Assembly: GCA_937895975.1 (NCBI GenBank)
Contig: CALBLG010000179.1
Span: forward strand, 1-22,046
DNA length: 22,046 nt
Direction: 5' to 3'
Origin: an uncultured Slackia sp.
Lineage (GTDB): Bacteria > Actinomycetota > Coriobacteriia > Coriobacteriales > Eggerthellaceae
Below, piece after piece: positions 7,296 through 14,226 of the stretch (the stretch's first letter is position 1; every line of letters starts with the position of its first letter). Below the pieces are notes generated by a model that was not told the DNA's origin, searched no databases, and saw only the letters and a list, made by a program, of their open reading frames with translations. The position numbers and the translations under genes were made by a program.

Positions 7296-9266
7296 CTACG
7301 ACGCGTCGGCCTTGGAGGCATCCACGCCGCCAATCACGCTATGAAGCACATTGCGACGGCTCAGCGCGCCAACCAGCACGCCATCCCTTGTCACGGGCAC
7401 TTTCTTGATCTTGCGGCTCGCCAACACGCCGCACGCCACATCGAGCGGCGTATTCACGTCGACCGAAATCACGCGTTTGGTGGCAAGCTCCATAACGTTG
7501 AGGTTTGCGAGCGCCGCGATGCGAGCCTCGAGCGCCTCATCATCTTTCACCGAAAGGCTCACGCCTGCCTGCGGATTGCTCACGTTCAGCTCGACGCGCG
7601 AGAGGTAACGCATGATGTCGCCGTCGGTCACGTAGCCGACGAGCTTGCCCTGCGGGTCGACCACCGAAACGCCCGTGGTATCGGTCTCGGCAATCAAATC
7701 CATCACTTCACCCATCGTGGCAGCATTCGAAATGGTTGCCGCATGCGGGTTCATGGCCTGTTCGAGAGTCATTCCCGAAAGGGCTTTGTCGGCGACGCGC
7801 ACAAACGCGTCGCTGGGCTCGGCGCTCGCGCGCTCGCCCTGCGCCGACGCGTCCTGCGCCTCGGCCGCGGCGGTTTTCGCCGATGCTTTCTTGTCGCGCA
7901 CGAACACAACGATCAGCACCAATGCGATGCCGGCGAGAAGAGCCGTGGCGGTAAACGAGGCGTGGTAGCCGAAAAACGTTTGCTCGACGCCAGACAGCCA
8001 CGTGGCCTGGCTCGATGCCGCCGCCGAAACCGAAACCAGCAGCGCCGTGCCGAACGAGCCCGCCACCTGGTTGATGGTATTGCCCGTGCTTTGCGCATGC
8101 TGGATGGCATCGTTGGGCAGCGAGTTCACGCCCCACGTATTCACGGGGGTCATGGTGAACTGGATGCCGATGGACACCAACGCGTACACCGCCGACACCA
8201 ACACGATGGGCGAATCGACGCGGAAGCCGACGAAGCCGACAAGGCCGACGGCGATGACGCACACGCCGATAATCACCGGGCAGCGAACGCCGTACTTGTC
8301 AAACAAACGGCCGGCCAGCACGCCGACGAACGCGCCGATTACTGCGCCAGGCAGCAACGTGAGGCCGCTCACCGTCGCCGCGTAGCCGAGCACTCCCTGA
8401 ATGTACAGGGGCATGACGGTTTCCATGCCAATAAGCGCCGCCTGGAACAGGGCAATGATGATGACCACCGTGCGATATTGGCTCGTTTTCAAAATATCGA
8501 TGCGCAGCATGGGCTCGTCGAGATGCAACTGGCGATATGCATAGGCGCCGATAAACGCGAAGCCCACGACAATCAGCGCGGCAGTGACGGCCAGGCTGTT
8601 CGAGGAGCTGAACGTCGACAAGCCATACAGCAGGCTCACCAGACCGATAGTCGAGAACACGACAGAGAGCGCATCGAACTTCGTACGACGAAATTCGCCG
8701 AAGGGCTTGAGCTCTTTCACGGCAAGCAGCAGCACGACAATGGCCAGTGTGGTGACGATTCCGAAAATCGCGCGCCAGCCAACCGTGTCGACCAGCACGC
8801 CCGAAAGCGAAGGGCCGATGGTGGGCGCGAAGCCGATAATCAGGCCGATAATGCCCATCGCCGAACCGCGACGCTCGCGCGGGATGATAAGCAGAATAAC
8901 GCTGAACACCATGGGCATGACGAAACCCGTTGCCGACGCTTGAAGAACACGGCCCAGCAGCAACACGGGAAACGCCGGCGCCAAAGCCGCCACCAAGCTG
9001 CCAGTCGCGAAAATCGAGAGGCCGCCAATGAACAGACGACGCGTCGAGAAGCGCCCCATAAGATACGCCGCCAGCGGGATGACGACTGCCTCGGTAAGCG
9101 CATAGCCCGAGGTCAACCATTGCACCGTAGTCGATGATACGGCAAGGTCGGCCATAATCGTCGGCAAAGCCGGCGTGAGCAGCGTAGCATTCAGCACCGT
9201 GAGAAATGCGCCGCACAGCAGCACGGCTATCATCCTGAATTGGCTCTTCGTAATTCCTAGACCCAT
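7296..9266 (-). CDS. DHA2-type MFS drug transporter fused to two CBS domains
   Basis: 656 residues. Residues 10-457 form a 12-14-helix major facilitator of the DHA2 (EmrB/LmrB-like) drug:H+ antiporter type: QWLTSGYALTEAVVIPLAAYL at about 49-69 and motif C GFAPTIGPSLSGVL (145-158). After an Ala/Glu-rich linker (460-495), two CBS domains follow: about 504-558 (VVDPQGKLVGYVTDGDIMRY) and 591-645 (KKVPVTRDGVLVGALSRRNVL). CBS pairs bind adenine nucleotides and gate other transporters, so an energy-charge switch on this exporter is a reasonable inference. Start ATG at 9266 has AGGGGG close upstream. It is divergent from a MarR regulator, the usual arrangement for regulated multidrug exporters. Substrate unknown. 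Confidence 0.9.
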   Translation of the reverse strand: MGLGITKSQFRMIAVLLCGAFLTVLNATLLTPALPTIMADLAVSSTTVQWLTSGYALTEAVVIPLAAYLMGRFSTRRLFIGGLSIFATGSLVAALAPAFPVLLLGRVLQASATGFVMPMVFSVILLIIPRERRGSAMGIIGLIIGFAPTIGPSLSGVLVDTVGWRAIFGIVTTLAIVVLLLAVKELKPFGEFRRTKFDALSVVFSTIGLVSLLYGLSTFSSSNSLAVTAALIVVGFAFIGAYAYRQLHLDEPMLRIDILKTSQYRTVVIIIALFQAALIGMETVMPLYIQGVLGYAATVSGLTLLPGAVIGAFVGVLAGRLFDKYGVRCPVIIGVCVIAVGLVGFVGFRVDSPIVLVSAVYALVSIGIQFTMTPVNTWGVNSLPNDAIQHAQSTGNTINQVAGSFGTALLVSVSAAASSQATWLSGVEQTFFGYHASFTATALLAGIALVLIVVFVRDKKASAKTAAAEAQDASAQGERASAEPSDAFVRVADKALSGMTLEQAMNPHAATISNAATMGEVMDLIAETDTTGVSVVDPQGKLVGYVTDGDIMRYLSRVELNVSNPQAGVSLSVKDDEALEARIAALANLNVMELATKRVISVDVNTPLDVACGVLASRKIKKVPVTRDGVLVGALSRRNVLHSVIGGVDASKADAS

Positions 9267-9327
9267 ATAACCCCCTGAATGTGGCGCACAAGCACACGCT
9301 CGTACTTACTTGATGAATGTCAATGGT

Positions 9328-9358
9328 ATTGTATGCGTAAAAGATTGATATTTATCAA
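9328..9358 (-). promoter_or_regulatory. Candidate promoter of the MFS gene
   Basis: On the minus strand TTGATA (9358-9353, 5/6 match) and TACAAT (9333-9328, 5/6 match) are separated by 19 bp, slightly long. The -35 hexamer is one arm of the inverted repeat at 9345-9358, so a repressor bound there would block it. Confidence 0.5.
9345..9358. promoter_or_regulatory. Likely MarR operator
   Basis: Perfect inverted repeat TTGATA-TT-TATCAA in the divergent MFS/MarR intergenic region. Size, AT-rich character and overlap with the exporter -35 box fit a MarR-family operator. Which protein binds it is inferred from position. Confidence 0.55.
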
Positions 9359-9431
9359 ATGTTTCACAAAACAGGCATGCTCGAGACATGAAAGTGGGAT
9401 AATCCCAGAACGCACCGAAGAGAGGCCGGTC

Positions 9432-9950
9432 ATGGACAATCCCAATCAGAATCCAAATAACCCATACGACAAGCACGCACATGGCCATGAAGCAAATATC
9501 GACCTGCGCATCCCCACGCACATTGCGCGCGAAGAGGCAATTCTTGACGCTATGGGGGCCTTCGACGCGCTTGCCCGCTATACGCTTATGCAAAACCGAG
9601 ATGACCTTACGAAGACGCAGGTCGACATCGTCATGCGCCTCTCGCTCTGCGGAGCAAGCAGCATGACGCAAATTGCCGACGACCTCGCCATCTCGAAAGA
9701 GCATGTCACGCGCGCGATGACCGCGCTTGTCGAACGCGGCCTTGTCGAGAAATGCCGAAACGAGAAGAACCATCGCGTCGTAGAAGCTCGGCTGACAAGC
9801 GGTGGCAACGATATCGCCACATCCATTCGACTGCACACTATTGAGCAGTTGAATAAAAAACTCGGCTCTATTTCGCCCGAAGACCGCGAGCTGCTTCTAG
9901 AAGCGTCGCAAACCGCATCGCGCATTATTCAAAAGATCCAAATACAATAA
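9432..9950 (+). CDS. MarR-family transcriptional regulator
   Basis: 172 residues. A poorly ordered Asn/His-rich N terminus (1-22) precedes the MarR fold. The winged helix-turn-helix runs from about residue 58 to 125: MTQIADDLAISKEHVTRAMTALVERGLVEK holds the two HTH helices, and RNEKNHRVVEARLT the wing. MarR proteins are dimeric and usually repress a neighbouring exporter until a phenolic or other ligand binds. Here the divergent gene is an MFS drug transporter with an operator-like repeat between them, which fits. Start ATG at 9432 with AGAGG about 7 nt upstream; an in-frame upstream extension (from 9279) runs through the promoter region and is unlikely. Confidence 0.9.
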   Translation: MDNPNQNPNNPYDKHAHGHEANIDLRIPTHIAREEAILDAMGAFDALARYTLMQNRDDLTKTQVDIVMRLSLCGASSMTQIADDLAISKEHVTRAMTALVERGLVEKCRNEKNHRVVEARLTSGGNDIATSIRLHTIEQLNKKLGSISPEDRELLLEASQTASRIIQKIQIQ

Positions 9951-9952
9951 AT

Positions 9953-9969
9953 GGTATCTATTTGATACC
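9953..9969. repeat. Small inverted repeat after marR
   Basis: GGTATC-N5-GATACC begins 2 nt after the marR stop. It lacks a T-run, so it is a weak terminator or a protein site. The rest of the AT-rich gap to 10186 holds a second short inverted repeat (10067-10073 with 10083-10089) and no convincing gene. Confidence 0.4.
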
Positions 9970-10186
9970 TAGATCGAAAAATAAATCATTCGATATGAGC
10001 AACCTGTTGGGGCGATGCCTCTTAAAGCCTCGTATGTAGATCGCAAAATCCCAGGTCATACAATCGTGAGTATTCAAACTCCATACTCAATCTTTAATAA
10101 GCTGCACATATCACATGATTTATTTTTCGCTGTTAGTTTCTTTTTGAAAGCTTTAATGCTCTGTGGGCGCTTCTTGCGGCAACTCG

Positions 10187-10957
10187 CTACAACATCACGG
10201 TCGCTGTGATAGCCATCGCCAGCAAAATCGCGCTTGCAGCCATGCCGGCAAAATCTCGCGCCGCAAACGGATATTCGTCGTAGCCGCTTTCGGCCGTGCG
10301 CAGGCCGAAGCCACGCATCTCGGCCGCAAGCGCGGTGGAATTCACCTTGCGAACCGAGCCTACCAGCAGCGGCACGCACAATGGGGCCATCAGGCGCACC
10401 TTGTTCACAATGCCGCCCTCGTCCATGTTCACGCCGCGCGTGGTTTGCGCCTCGGTAATGGCATGCATATCGGCCATGAATACGGGGATGAAACGAATGG
10501 TCGAGGTGAAAGTAAACGCATACTTATACGGCACGTGCGCAACCTTGACCAGGGAATTCGTAATATCGGATAGCTTGGTAACGCTAAGCGCCAAATACAG
10601 CGGGATGCTCGCGGCAATCAGACGCACGATAGTGGTGGCCGCCGCCAACAGGCCCCCTGTGCCAATGTAGCCCCACGGCAGCGCGATCAGCTGCGCGCCG
10701 GCCGGGGTGCTAAGCACCTGGATAATCGCCAAAATGAGCGAAAACAAGAACACGGCCTTGGCTAGCTTCAGCGTTGCGGACACCATATCGCATACCTTGG
10801 CAAGGGCAAGGCCAAGCGCCAGCATGCCGCACAGAAACACCAGGTTCGACGAGCAGAAGCACGCAACGCACAACACGATGGAACACACGAGTTTCGCCAC
10901 GGGGTTCATGCGATGCAGAAAGCTTTCGCCCTCGACGTAGCCCAAGAAGTTCGACAT
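10187..10957 (-). CDS. ecfT: ECF transporter transmembrane component (EcfT)
   Basis: 256-residue membrane protein that links an S component to the ATPases of an energy-coupling-factor importer. Typical features: N-terminal FLHRMNPVAKL (13-23), several helices, and the two cytoplasmic coupling motifs, here TRG (173-175) and MRG (214-216), where the family consensus is ARG. The second is followed by FG as usual. Start ATG at 10957 with AAAGGG 7 nt upstream; a longer in-frame start reads through palindromes and is rejected. It follows the TrpP-like S gene by 187 nt on the same strand and probably shares its transcript. No EcfA ATPase gene lies in the window, so ATPases must come from elsewhere. 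Confidence 0.88.
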   Translation of the reverse strand: MSNFLGYVEGESFLHRMNPVAKLVCSIVLCVACFCSSNLVFLCGMLALGLALAKVCDMVSATLKLAKAVFLFSLILAIIQVLSTPAGAQLIALPWGYIGTGGLLAAATTIVRLIAASIPLYLALSVTKLSDITNSLVKVAHVPYKYAFTFTSTIRFIPVFMADMHAITEAQTTRGVNMDEGGIVNKVRLMAPLCVPLLVGSVRKVNSTALAAEMRGFGLRTAESGYDEYPFAARDFAGMAASAILLAMAITATVML

Positions 10958-10996
10958 GGAACAACCCTTTCTACAGAGGAATACGGTGAACTGGGG

Positions 10997-11024
10997 CGGG
11001 TCGGGGGGACTGTTCCCCGACCCG
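10997..11024. repeat. Palindrome 1 between ecfT and the S-component gene
   Basis: Ten-bp perfect stem (10997-11006 with 11015-11024), loop GGACTGTT. Its loop side resembles that of palindrome 2, suggesting related REP-like units. Confidence 0.7.
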
Positions 11025-11055
11025 GATTCTGCTTCAAGCCTCGGGCTGTCTTTTA

Positions 11056-11090
11056 CGGCTGGGCCAGAGGACTGTCCCCTAACCCAGCCG
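11056..11090. repeat. Palindrome 2 between ecfT and the S-component gene
   Basis: Eight-bp outer stem (11056-11063 with 11083-11090) and a short inner stem around ACTGT. It shares GGACTGTYCCC with palindrome 1, including the loop. Confidence 0.65.
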
Positions 11091-11107
11091 ACGGCCCGCC
11101 CCAACCC

Positions 11108-11133
11108 GGCTCGACCCAGCTTTGGGTCGAGCC
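11108..11133. repeat. Palindrome 3, just after the S-component gene
   Basis: Eleven-bp perfect stem (11108-11118 with 11123-11133) with a 4-nt loop, 11 nt past the S-component stop on the minus strand. There is no T-run on the minus strand, so it may stabilise mRNA or attenuate rather than terminate before ecfT. Confidence 0.7.
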
Positions 11134-11144
11134 TCGGCTTGCTT

Positions 11145-11711
11145 TTAGCGCTTCAGAGCGCGGCGCAGAGGCAGCACCAGAATTTGCACCAGGATGGCGT
11201 TGAACGCAGCAGTGCCGAAAACCATTACGGCGTAGGTCACCAATGCCACGGGAATGGCGATGCCGTTCATGGCAGCCAACAGCAGCACGAACGTGTAGCC
11301 GGAAACTACCGTGGCCAAGAATGTGGAAACAATGGGGCTTGCGTCGAATCTGCCGACTTTCATGGGGATGAGAATGAGCAGGCCCATAGCCAAGCCGCCA
11401 AGCGTCTCGGACGCGATGTTGAGCAGCGGCGTTGCGGCCAACATGGGAATTTGGCAGATAAGGCCAGCAATCAGACCCACGACCATCGCTTGGATGGGCT
11501 TGGGACGAACCAGCAAAATAGCCAGGCAATACATGGCAATGATGAAGTTCGGCTTCATGCCGGCGAACGAGAGCACGCTGCCAAGCGTGAGCTTCAGGAT
11601 GGCTCCGGCGGCAAGCAGAACGGCAACGAGAATGAGCGCCGTGGTGTCGAGCGCGCCAGCCTTTTTCTCGGCGGCGGCTACGGTGCGGGGCTGGGTGGTT
11701 GCTTCAGACAT
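11145..11711 (-). CDS. trpP: TrpP-like ECF transporter S component (tryptophan)
   Basis: 188-residue membrane protein with five or six helices. After an Ala/Lys-rich N terminus, residues 45-110 carry SFAGMKPNFIIAMYCLAILL and a QIP...LLNIASETLG stretch, which I recognise as close to Bacillus TrpP (GMKPD..., QIPNMIDK). The C-terminal FNAILVQILVLPLRRALKR also fits. S components bind substrate and dock on EcfT/EcfA. The tryptophan assignment is supported independently by a Trp-rich leader peptide and attenuator immediately upstream. Start ATG at 11711 with AAAGGA 6 nt before it. The next gene is ecfT. Specificity remains an inference, because S components of other vitamins share the fold. Confidence 0.8.
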   Translation of the reverse strand: MSEATTQPRTVAAAEKKAGALDTTALILVAVLLAAGAILKLTLGSVLSFAGMKPNFIIAMYCLAILLVRPKPIQAMVVGLIAGLICQIPMLAATPLLNIASETLGGLAMGLLILIPMKVGRFDASPIVSTFLATVVSGYTFVLLLAAMNGIAIPVALVTYAVMVFGTAAFNAILVQILVLPLRRALKR

Positions 11712-11849
11712 TTCGGTTCCTTTCGGGAGAGTCGCGAGGCGCGACGGGCGGTTTTCTGCAATGGAGGCGCGCGGGCCGAAACGGGCGGTTGCGCGTGAGC
11801 TGGCACTTCAGCGAGCAGGCTTGTAAACCGGGAACCGAAAAAAGGAGAG

Positions 11850-11884
11850 GAAACGAAAAGGCTCCCGGTCTAACCGGGAGCCTT
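11850..11884 (-). terminator. Attenuator terminator in the trpP leader
   Basis: Strong 12-bp stem (11858-11869 with 11873-11884) followed on the minus strand by TTTTCGTTT. It lies between the leader-peptide stop (11912) and the trpP start (11711), the place of the 3:4 terminator in a trp attenuator. Confidence 0.9.
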
Positions 11885-11899
11885 GCAATCGCTTTTAAG

Positions 11900-11943
11900 G
11901 GCGCGAGCAGCTCACGATCGACCGACCGTTTCGACACCGCGCC
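11900..11943 (-). promoter_or_regulatory. Attenuator 1:2 helix candidate
   Basis: GGCGCG right after the three Trp codons (minus strand, 11943-11938) pairs perfectly with CGCGCC (11905-11900) just past the leader stop. A ribosome stalled at the Trp codons would cover the first arm and free the second. A GAGC/GCTC contact between 11913-11918 and the terminator's first arm could be the core of the antiterminator, but I could not fold it. Confidence 0.5.
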
Positions 11944-11998
11944 ACCACCAGTTCATGGCGTTTTTGGAAACCATGGCAGTGTTCGCGATACGAGCCAA
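11912..11998 (-). CDS. Trp leader peptide (transcription attenuator)
   Basis: A 28-codon reading frame on the minus strand, TTG at 11998 to TGA at 11912, contains NWWWR: three consecutive TGG codons at 11950-11942. AAAGGAG (12012-12006) lies 7 nt before the TTG, a near-ideal ribosome binding site. An internal ATG at 11974 would give a 20-residue version but has no such site. Consecutive Trp codons followed by competing hairpins and a terminator are the established design of trp-operon attenuation, and NWWWR leaders are typical of actinobacterial trp operons. Here the downstream genes are an ECF S/T pair. Low charged tRNA-Trp should stall the ribosome and permit read-through. No clear promoter was found upstream; TTGATT at 12085-12080 is the best -35 guess. 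Confidence 0.85.
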   Translation of the reverse strand: MARIANTAMVSKNAMNWWWRGVETVGRS

Positions 11999-12105
11999 CT
12001 TCGTGCTCCTTTCCAATGCTTGGAGGCAAAGCCTCTGAATGTTCGTCGCGAACACTTTACCACAGCAAAGTGCGATAGTAATCAACAATTTTAAGTGGAT
12101 TTTCT

Positions 12106-12134
12106 ATAATAAAGTTTCTAAAAGAAACTATTAT
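12106..12134 (-). terminator. Weak terminator at the end of the NSS gene
   Basis: An AT-rich stem with a two-base bulge (12106-12118 with 12124-12134) overlaps the NSS stop codon. It is low in GC, so termination may be incomplete and the symporter transcript might run into the Trp leader. Confidence 0.4.
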
Positions 12135-13468
12135 CCGATGCCGCCAAGCGCGACGCCCAAGACAATCACGATTGCGGTAAGGCCCACGAACACATAACGC
12201 GCCATGGGCTCGAACCAATTCCCAATAGGCTTTTCGCGCCCCAGCTGCGCCTGTGCCTTCGCAAAGCCCCTCGGGCACATCCAGAAAAACATGACGGCCG
12301 CGCACAACGCGCCAAGCGGAATGGCATAAATGGACACGAAGTCCATCCATGCGCCCACAGCGTTGCCATCCTCGATGAACACGCCCACGGCGAGCGCCAC
12401 CACGAACACCGCCGCCACGGCCGCCCAACGCGGCAGCTTCAATTGGCTCTGCAGCGCCTCGATGGGCGGTTCGAATAGGTTCACCAAGCTGGTAAGCGCC
12501 GCACACGCCACGGCCAAGAAGAACAGGAAGCAGAACACTCCCCCGAACGGCATGTCGGCGAACACCTGCGGCAGCGTGATGAACAACAGCGGAGGACCCG
12601 ACAGCGGATCGACGCCCAGCGCGAACACCGCTGGAATAACCACCATGGCCGAAAGCACCGCAGCAAGCGTCGAGAACAGCACCACGTTTTTCGCCGACGA
12701 TACGACGTCGACGTCCTTCTTCAAATAGCTGCCATATACGAGCGTGCCGCTGCCGGCGAGCGAAAGCCCAAAAAATGCCTGGCCGAGCGCGAGCACCCAC
12801 GTTTGCGGATTGGCAAGCGCCTCCCAACGCGGCACAAACAGATACTCGTAGCCCTCAAGTGCGCCGGGCAGCATGGCCACACGCACCAGCAGCACGCAAA
12901 ACAGCACGAAGAAGATGGGCATCATGATTCTATTCAGGCGCTCAATGCCCCGCGACACGCCAAGCGCCATAACCGCCAGCGTAAGGACGAGCGCAGCCAC
13001 GTGGTACCCCACGCTGCCAAACGGCCCAGCAATCGAGCCGAAGAACGCCGTCATATCGGGCTGCGTAACGAGCGTGCCGCACGCGGCCTCAATAAGATAT
13101 TTGATGAACCAGCCGATGACGACTGCGTAGCCAATGGCAATGCCAAGCGCACCCAGCACGGGGATGATGCCAATCACGCGGCCGATTTTGTCGCCATTCT
13201 TCACGCCGCGCATCTGCAGCGCCTTCGAAAACGCGCCCATGGGGCCCGTGCCCATCGCGCGGCCGAACGACATCTCGCCGATGACGCCCGTAATGCCCAG
13301 CACTACGACGAAGAACAGGTATGGGATGAGGAACGCCGCGCCGCCATACTGCGACACGCGATACGGGAACAACCAAATGCCCGAAAGGCCCACCGCTGAA
13401 CCGATGCAGGAAATGATGAATGCCGTTTTGCCCGTAAACGTATCACGGGCCTGAGTGGAATCGGCCAT
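12131..13468 (-). CDS. Neurotransmitter:sodium symporter (NSS) family transporter
   Basis: 445-residue LeuT-fold Na+-coupled amino acid importer with about 11 helices. TM1 carries the unwound sodium/substrate segment GSAVGLSGIWLFPY (in the N-terminal 45 residues); the Arg of the usual W/LRFP motif is Leu here, so the extracellular gate differs. Further family features: QYGGAAFLIPYLFF, GEMSFGR, and ALGQAFFGLSLAGSGTLVYGSYL with the Na2-site helix. Start ATG at 13468 with AAAGGGG 5 nt upstream; the longer in-frame start is unsupported. Some bacterial NSS proteins carry tryptophan (TnaT, MhsT), and this gene lies directly upstream of the Trp-attenuated ECF operon, so an aromatic amino acid substrate is plausible but unproven. 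Confidence 0.9.
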   Translation of the reverse strand: MADSTQARDTFTGKTAFIISCIGSAVGLSGIWLFPYRVSQYGGAAFLIPYLFFVVVLGITGVIGEMSFGRAMGTGPMGAFSKALQMRGVKNGDKIGRVIGIIPVLGALGIAIGYAVVIGWFIKYLIEAACGTLVTQPDMTAFFGSIAGPFGSVGYHVAALVLTLAVMALGVSRGIERLNRIMMPIFFVLFCVLLVRVAMLPGALEGYEYLFVPRWEALANPQTWVLALGQAFFGLSLAGSGTLVYGSYLKKDVDVVSSAKNVVLFSTLAAVLSAMVVIPAVFALGVDPLSGPPLLFITLPQVFADMPFGGVFCFLFFLAVACAALTSLVNLFEPPIEALQSQLKLPRWAAVAAVFVVALAVGVFIEDGNAVGAWMDFVSIYAIPLGALCAAVMFFWMCPRGFAKAQAQLGREKPIGNWFEPMARYVFVGLTAIVIVLGVALGGIG

Positions 13469-13574
13469 TGGGGCCCCTTTCTGAATTGCAATTCGTCCAC
13501 GATAGCAGACTTCGAACCGCATTCGAACCCTCGAGCGCCGCGACGGTGTTACGAAGGTAACAGAACGGCGGCAT

Positions 13575-13601
13575 TTAGCACTCTCACTTGAAGAGTGCTA
13601 A
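13575..13601. promoter_or_regulatory. CIRCE element (HrcA operator)
   Basis: Perfect TTAGCACTC-N9-GAGTGCTAA, the established HrcA operator of heat-shock genes. It overlaps the -35 box of the hsp20 promoter, so HrcA should block transcription until heat inactivates it. The divergent NSS gene begins 107 nt away. Confidence 0.97.
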
Positions 13602-13615
13602 AAGGCTCCTATACT
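13588..13615 (+). promoter_or_regulatory. Promoter of hsp20
   Basis: TTGAAG (13588-13593) and TATACT (13610-13615) at 16-bp spacing, with the CIRCE operator over the -35. Transcription should start near 13622. Confidence 0.75.
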
Positions 13616-13673
13616 GCAAAGTGTCAAAAGAAAAGAGCGAGGCGATGGCCCCGCAAGAGAAAGGCAGTGAGTC

Positions 13674-14120
13674 ATGATGTTGGTACCTGCACGTAGGAAC
13701 GATTTCTTCAGTGACTTTTTGAGCGACCCTTGGGACATGGGGTTCTTCGGAAACCGCCCGCAAGGCCAGAAGCCCGCGCCGGCCATGATGAAGACCGACA
13801 TCAAGGAAACCGAGAAGGCTTTCGAGCTTGATATCGATTTGCCAGGCTTCAAGAAGGAAAACGTCCACGCCGAGCTGCAAGACGGCTACCTTACCGTGAG
13901 CGCGAACACCGAGTCTGAAACCGAAGACAAGGACGAACAGGGCACCTACCTGCGCAAAGAGCGCTTCACCGGCAGCTGCAGCCGTAGCTTCTATGTGGGC
14001 GACGAGATTTCCGAAGACGATATTTCGGCGAAGTTCGAGGATGGCATTTTGAAGGTCACCGTGCCGAAGAAGCAACTGCCCGCCCCCGAAGAGACCAAGA
14101 AGGTCATCGGGATCGAGTAA
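13674..14120 (+). CDS. hsp20: Small heat-shock protein Hsp20 (alpha-crystallin family)
   Basis: 148-residue holdase chaperone that binds unfolding proteins without ATP and forms oligomers. A short Phe/Trp-rich N-terminal arm (1-36) is followed by the alpha-crystallin domain (about 38-132), with DIDLPGFKKENVHAEL and the signature FEDGILKVTVPKK. The C-terminal I-G-I of VIGIE is the I-x-I motif that docks to neighbouring subunits. The start is ATG at 13674 or 13677; AAAGG lies 9 nt before the first. Controlled by a CIRCE element; followed by a strong terminator, so it is monocistronic. Confidence 0.95.
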   Translation: MMLVPARRNDFFSDFLSDPWDMGFFGNRPQGQKPAPAMMKTDIKETEKAFELDIDLPGFKKENVHAELQDGYLTVSANTESETEDKDEQGTYLRKERFTGSCSRSFYVGDEISEDDISAKFEDGILKVTVPKKQLPAPEETKKVIGIE

Positions 14121-14165
14121 TTGACGCCCAGAATTCTTCCCCTTTTCCCTCTCCTTGCTTAAGAG

Positions 14166-14206
14166 AACGCCGACCCGCATTGCGCGGGCCGGCGTTTTTA
14201 GTTTTC
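14166..14206 (+). terminator. Terminator of hsp20
   Basis: Hairpin 14166-14196: a 7-bp outer stem, one mismatch and a 5-bp inner stem, followed by TTTTTAGTTTT. It also separates hsp20 from the convergent Ppx gene. Confidence 0.9.
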
Positions 14207-14226
14207 CGAGACATGTTCGCGCAAAA

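Noticed and set aside
7239..9137. 632-codon plus-strand frame antisense to the MFS gene
   Set aside because: His/Arg/Asp-rich shadow of a clear transporter gene; no ribosome site or family features.
10015..10209. 64-codon plus-strand frame in the AT-rich gap after marR
   Set aside because: Weak ribosome site, overlaps the end of ecfT, no recognisable motif.
13509..13525. TTCGAA-N5-TTCGAA repeat near the NSS promoter
   Set aside because: Short self-complementary hexamers that may be chance; no regulator known to me matches.
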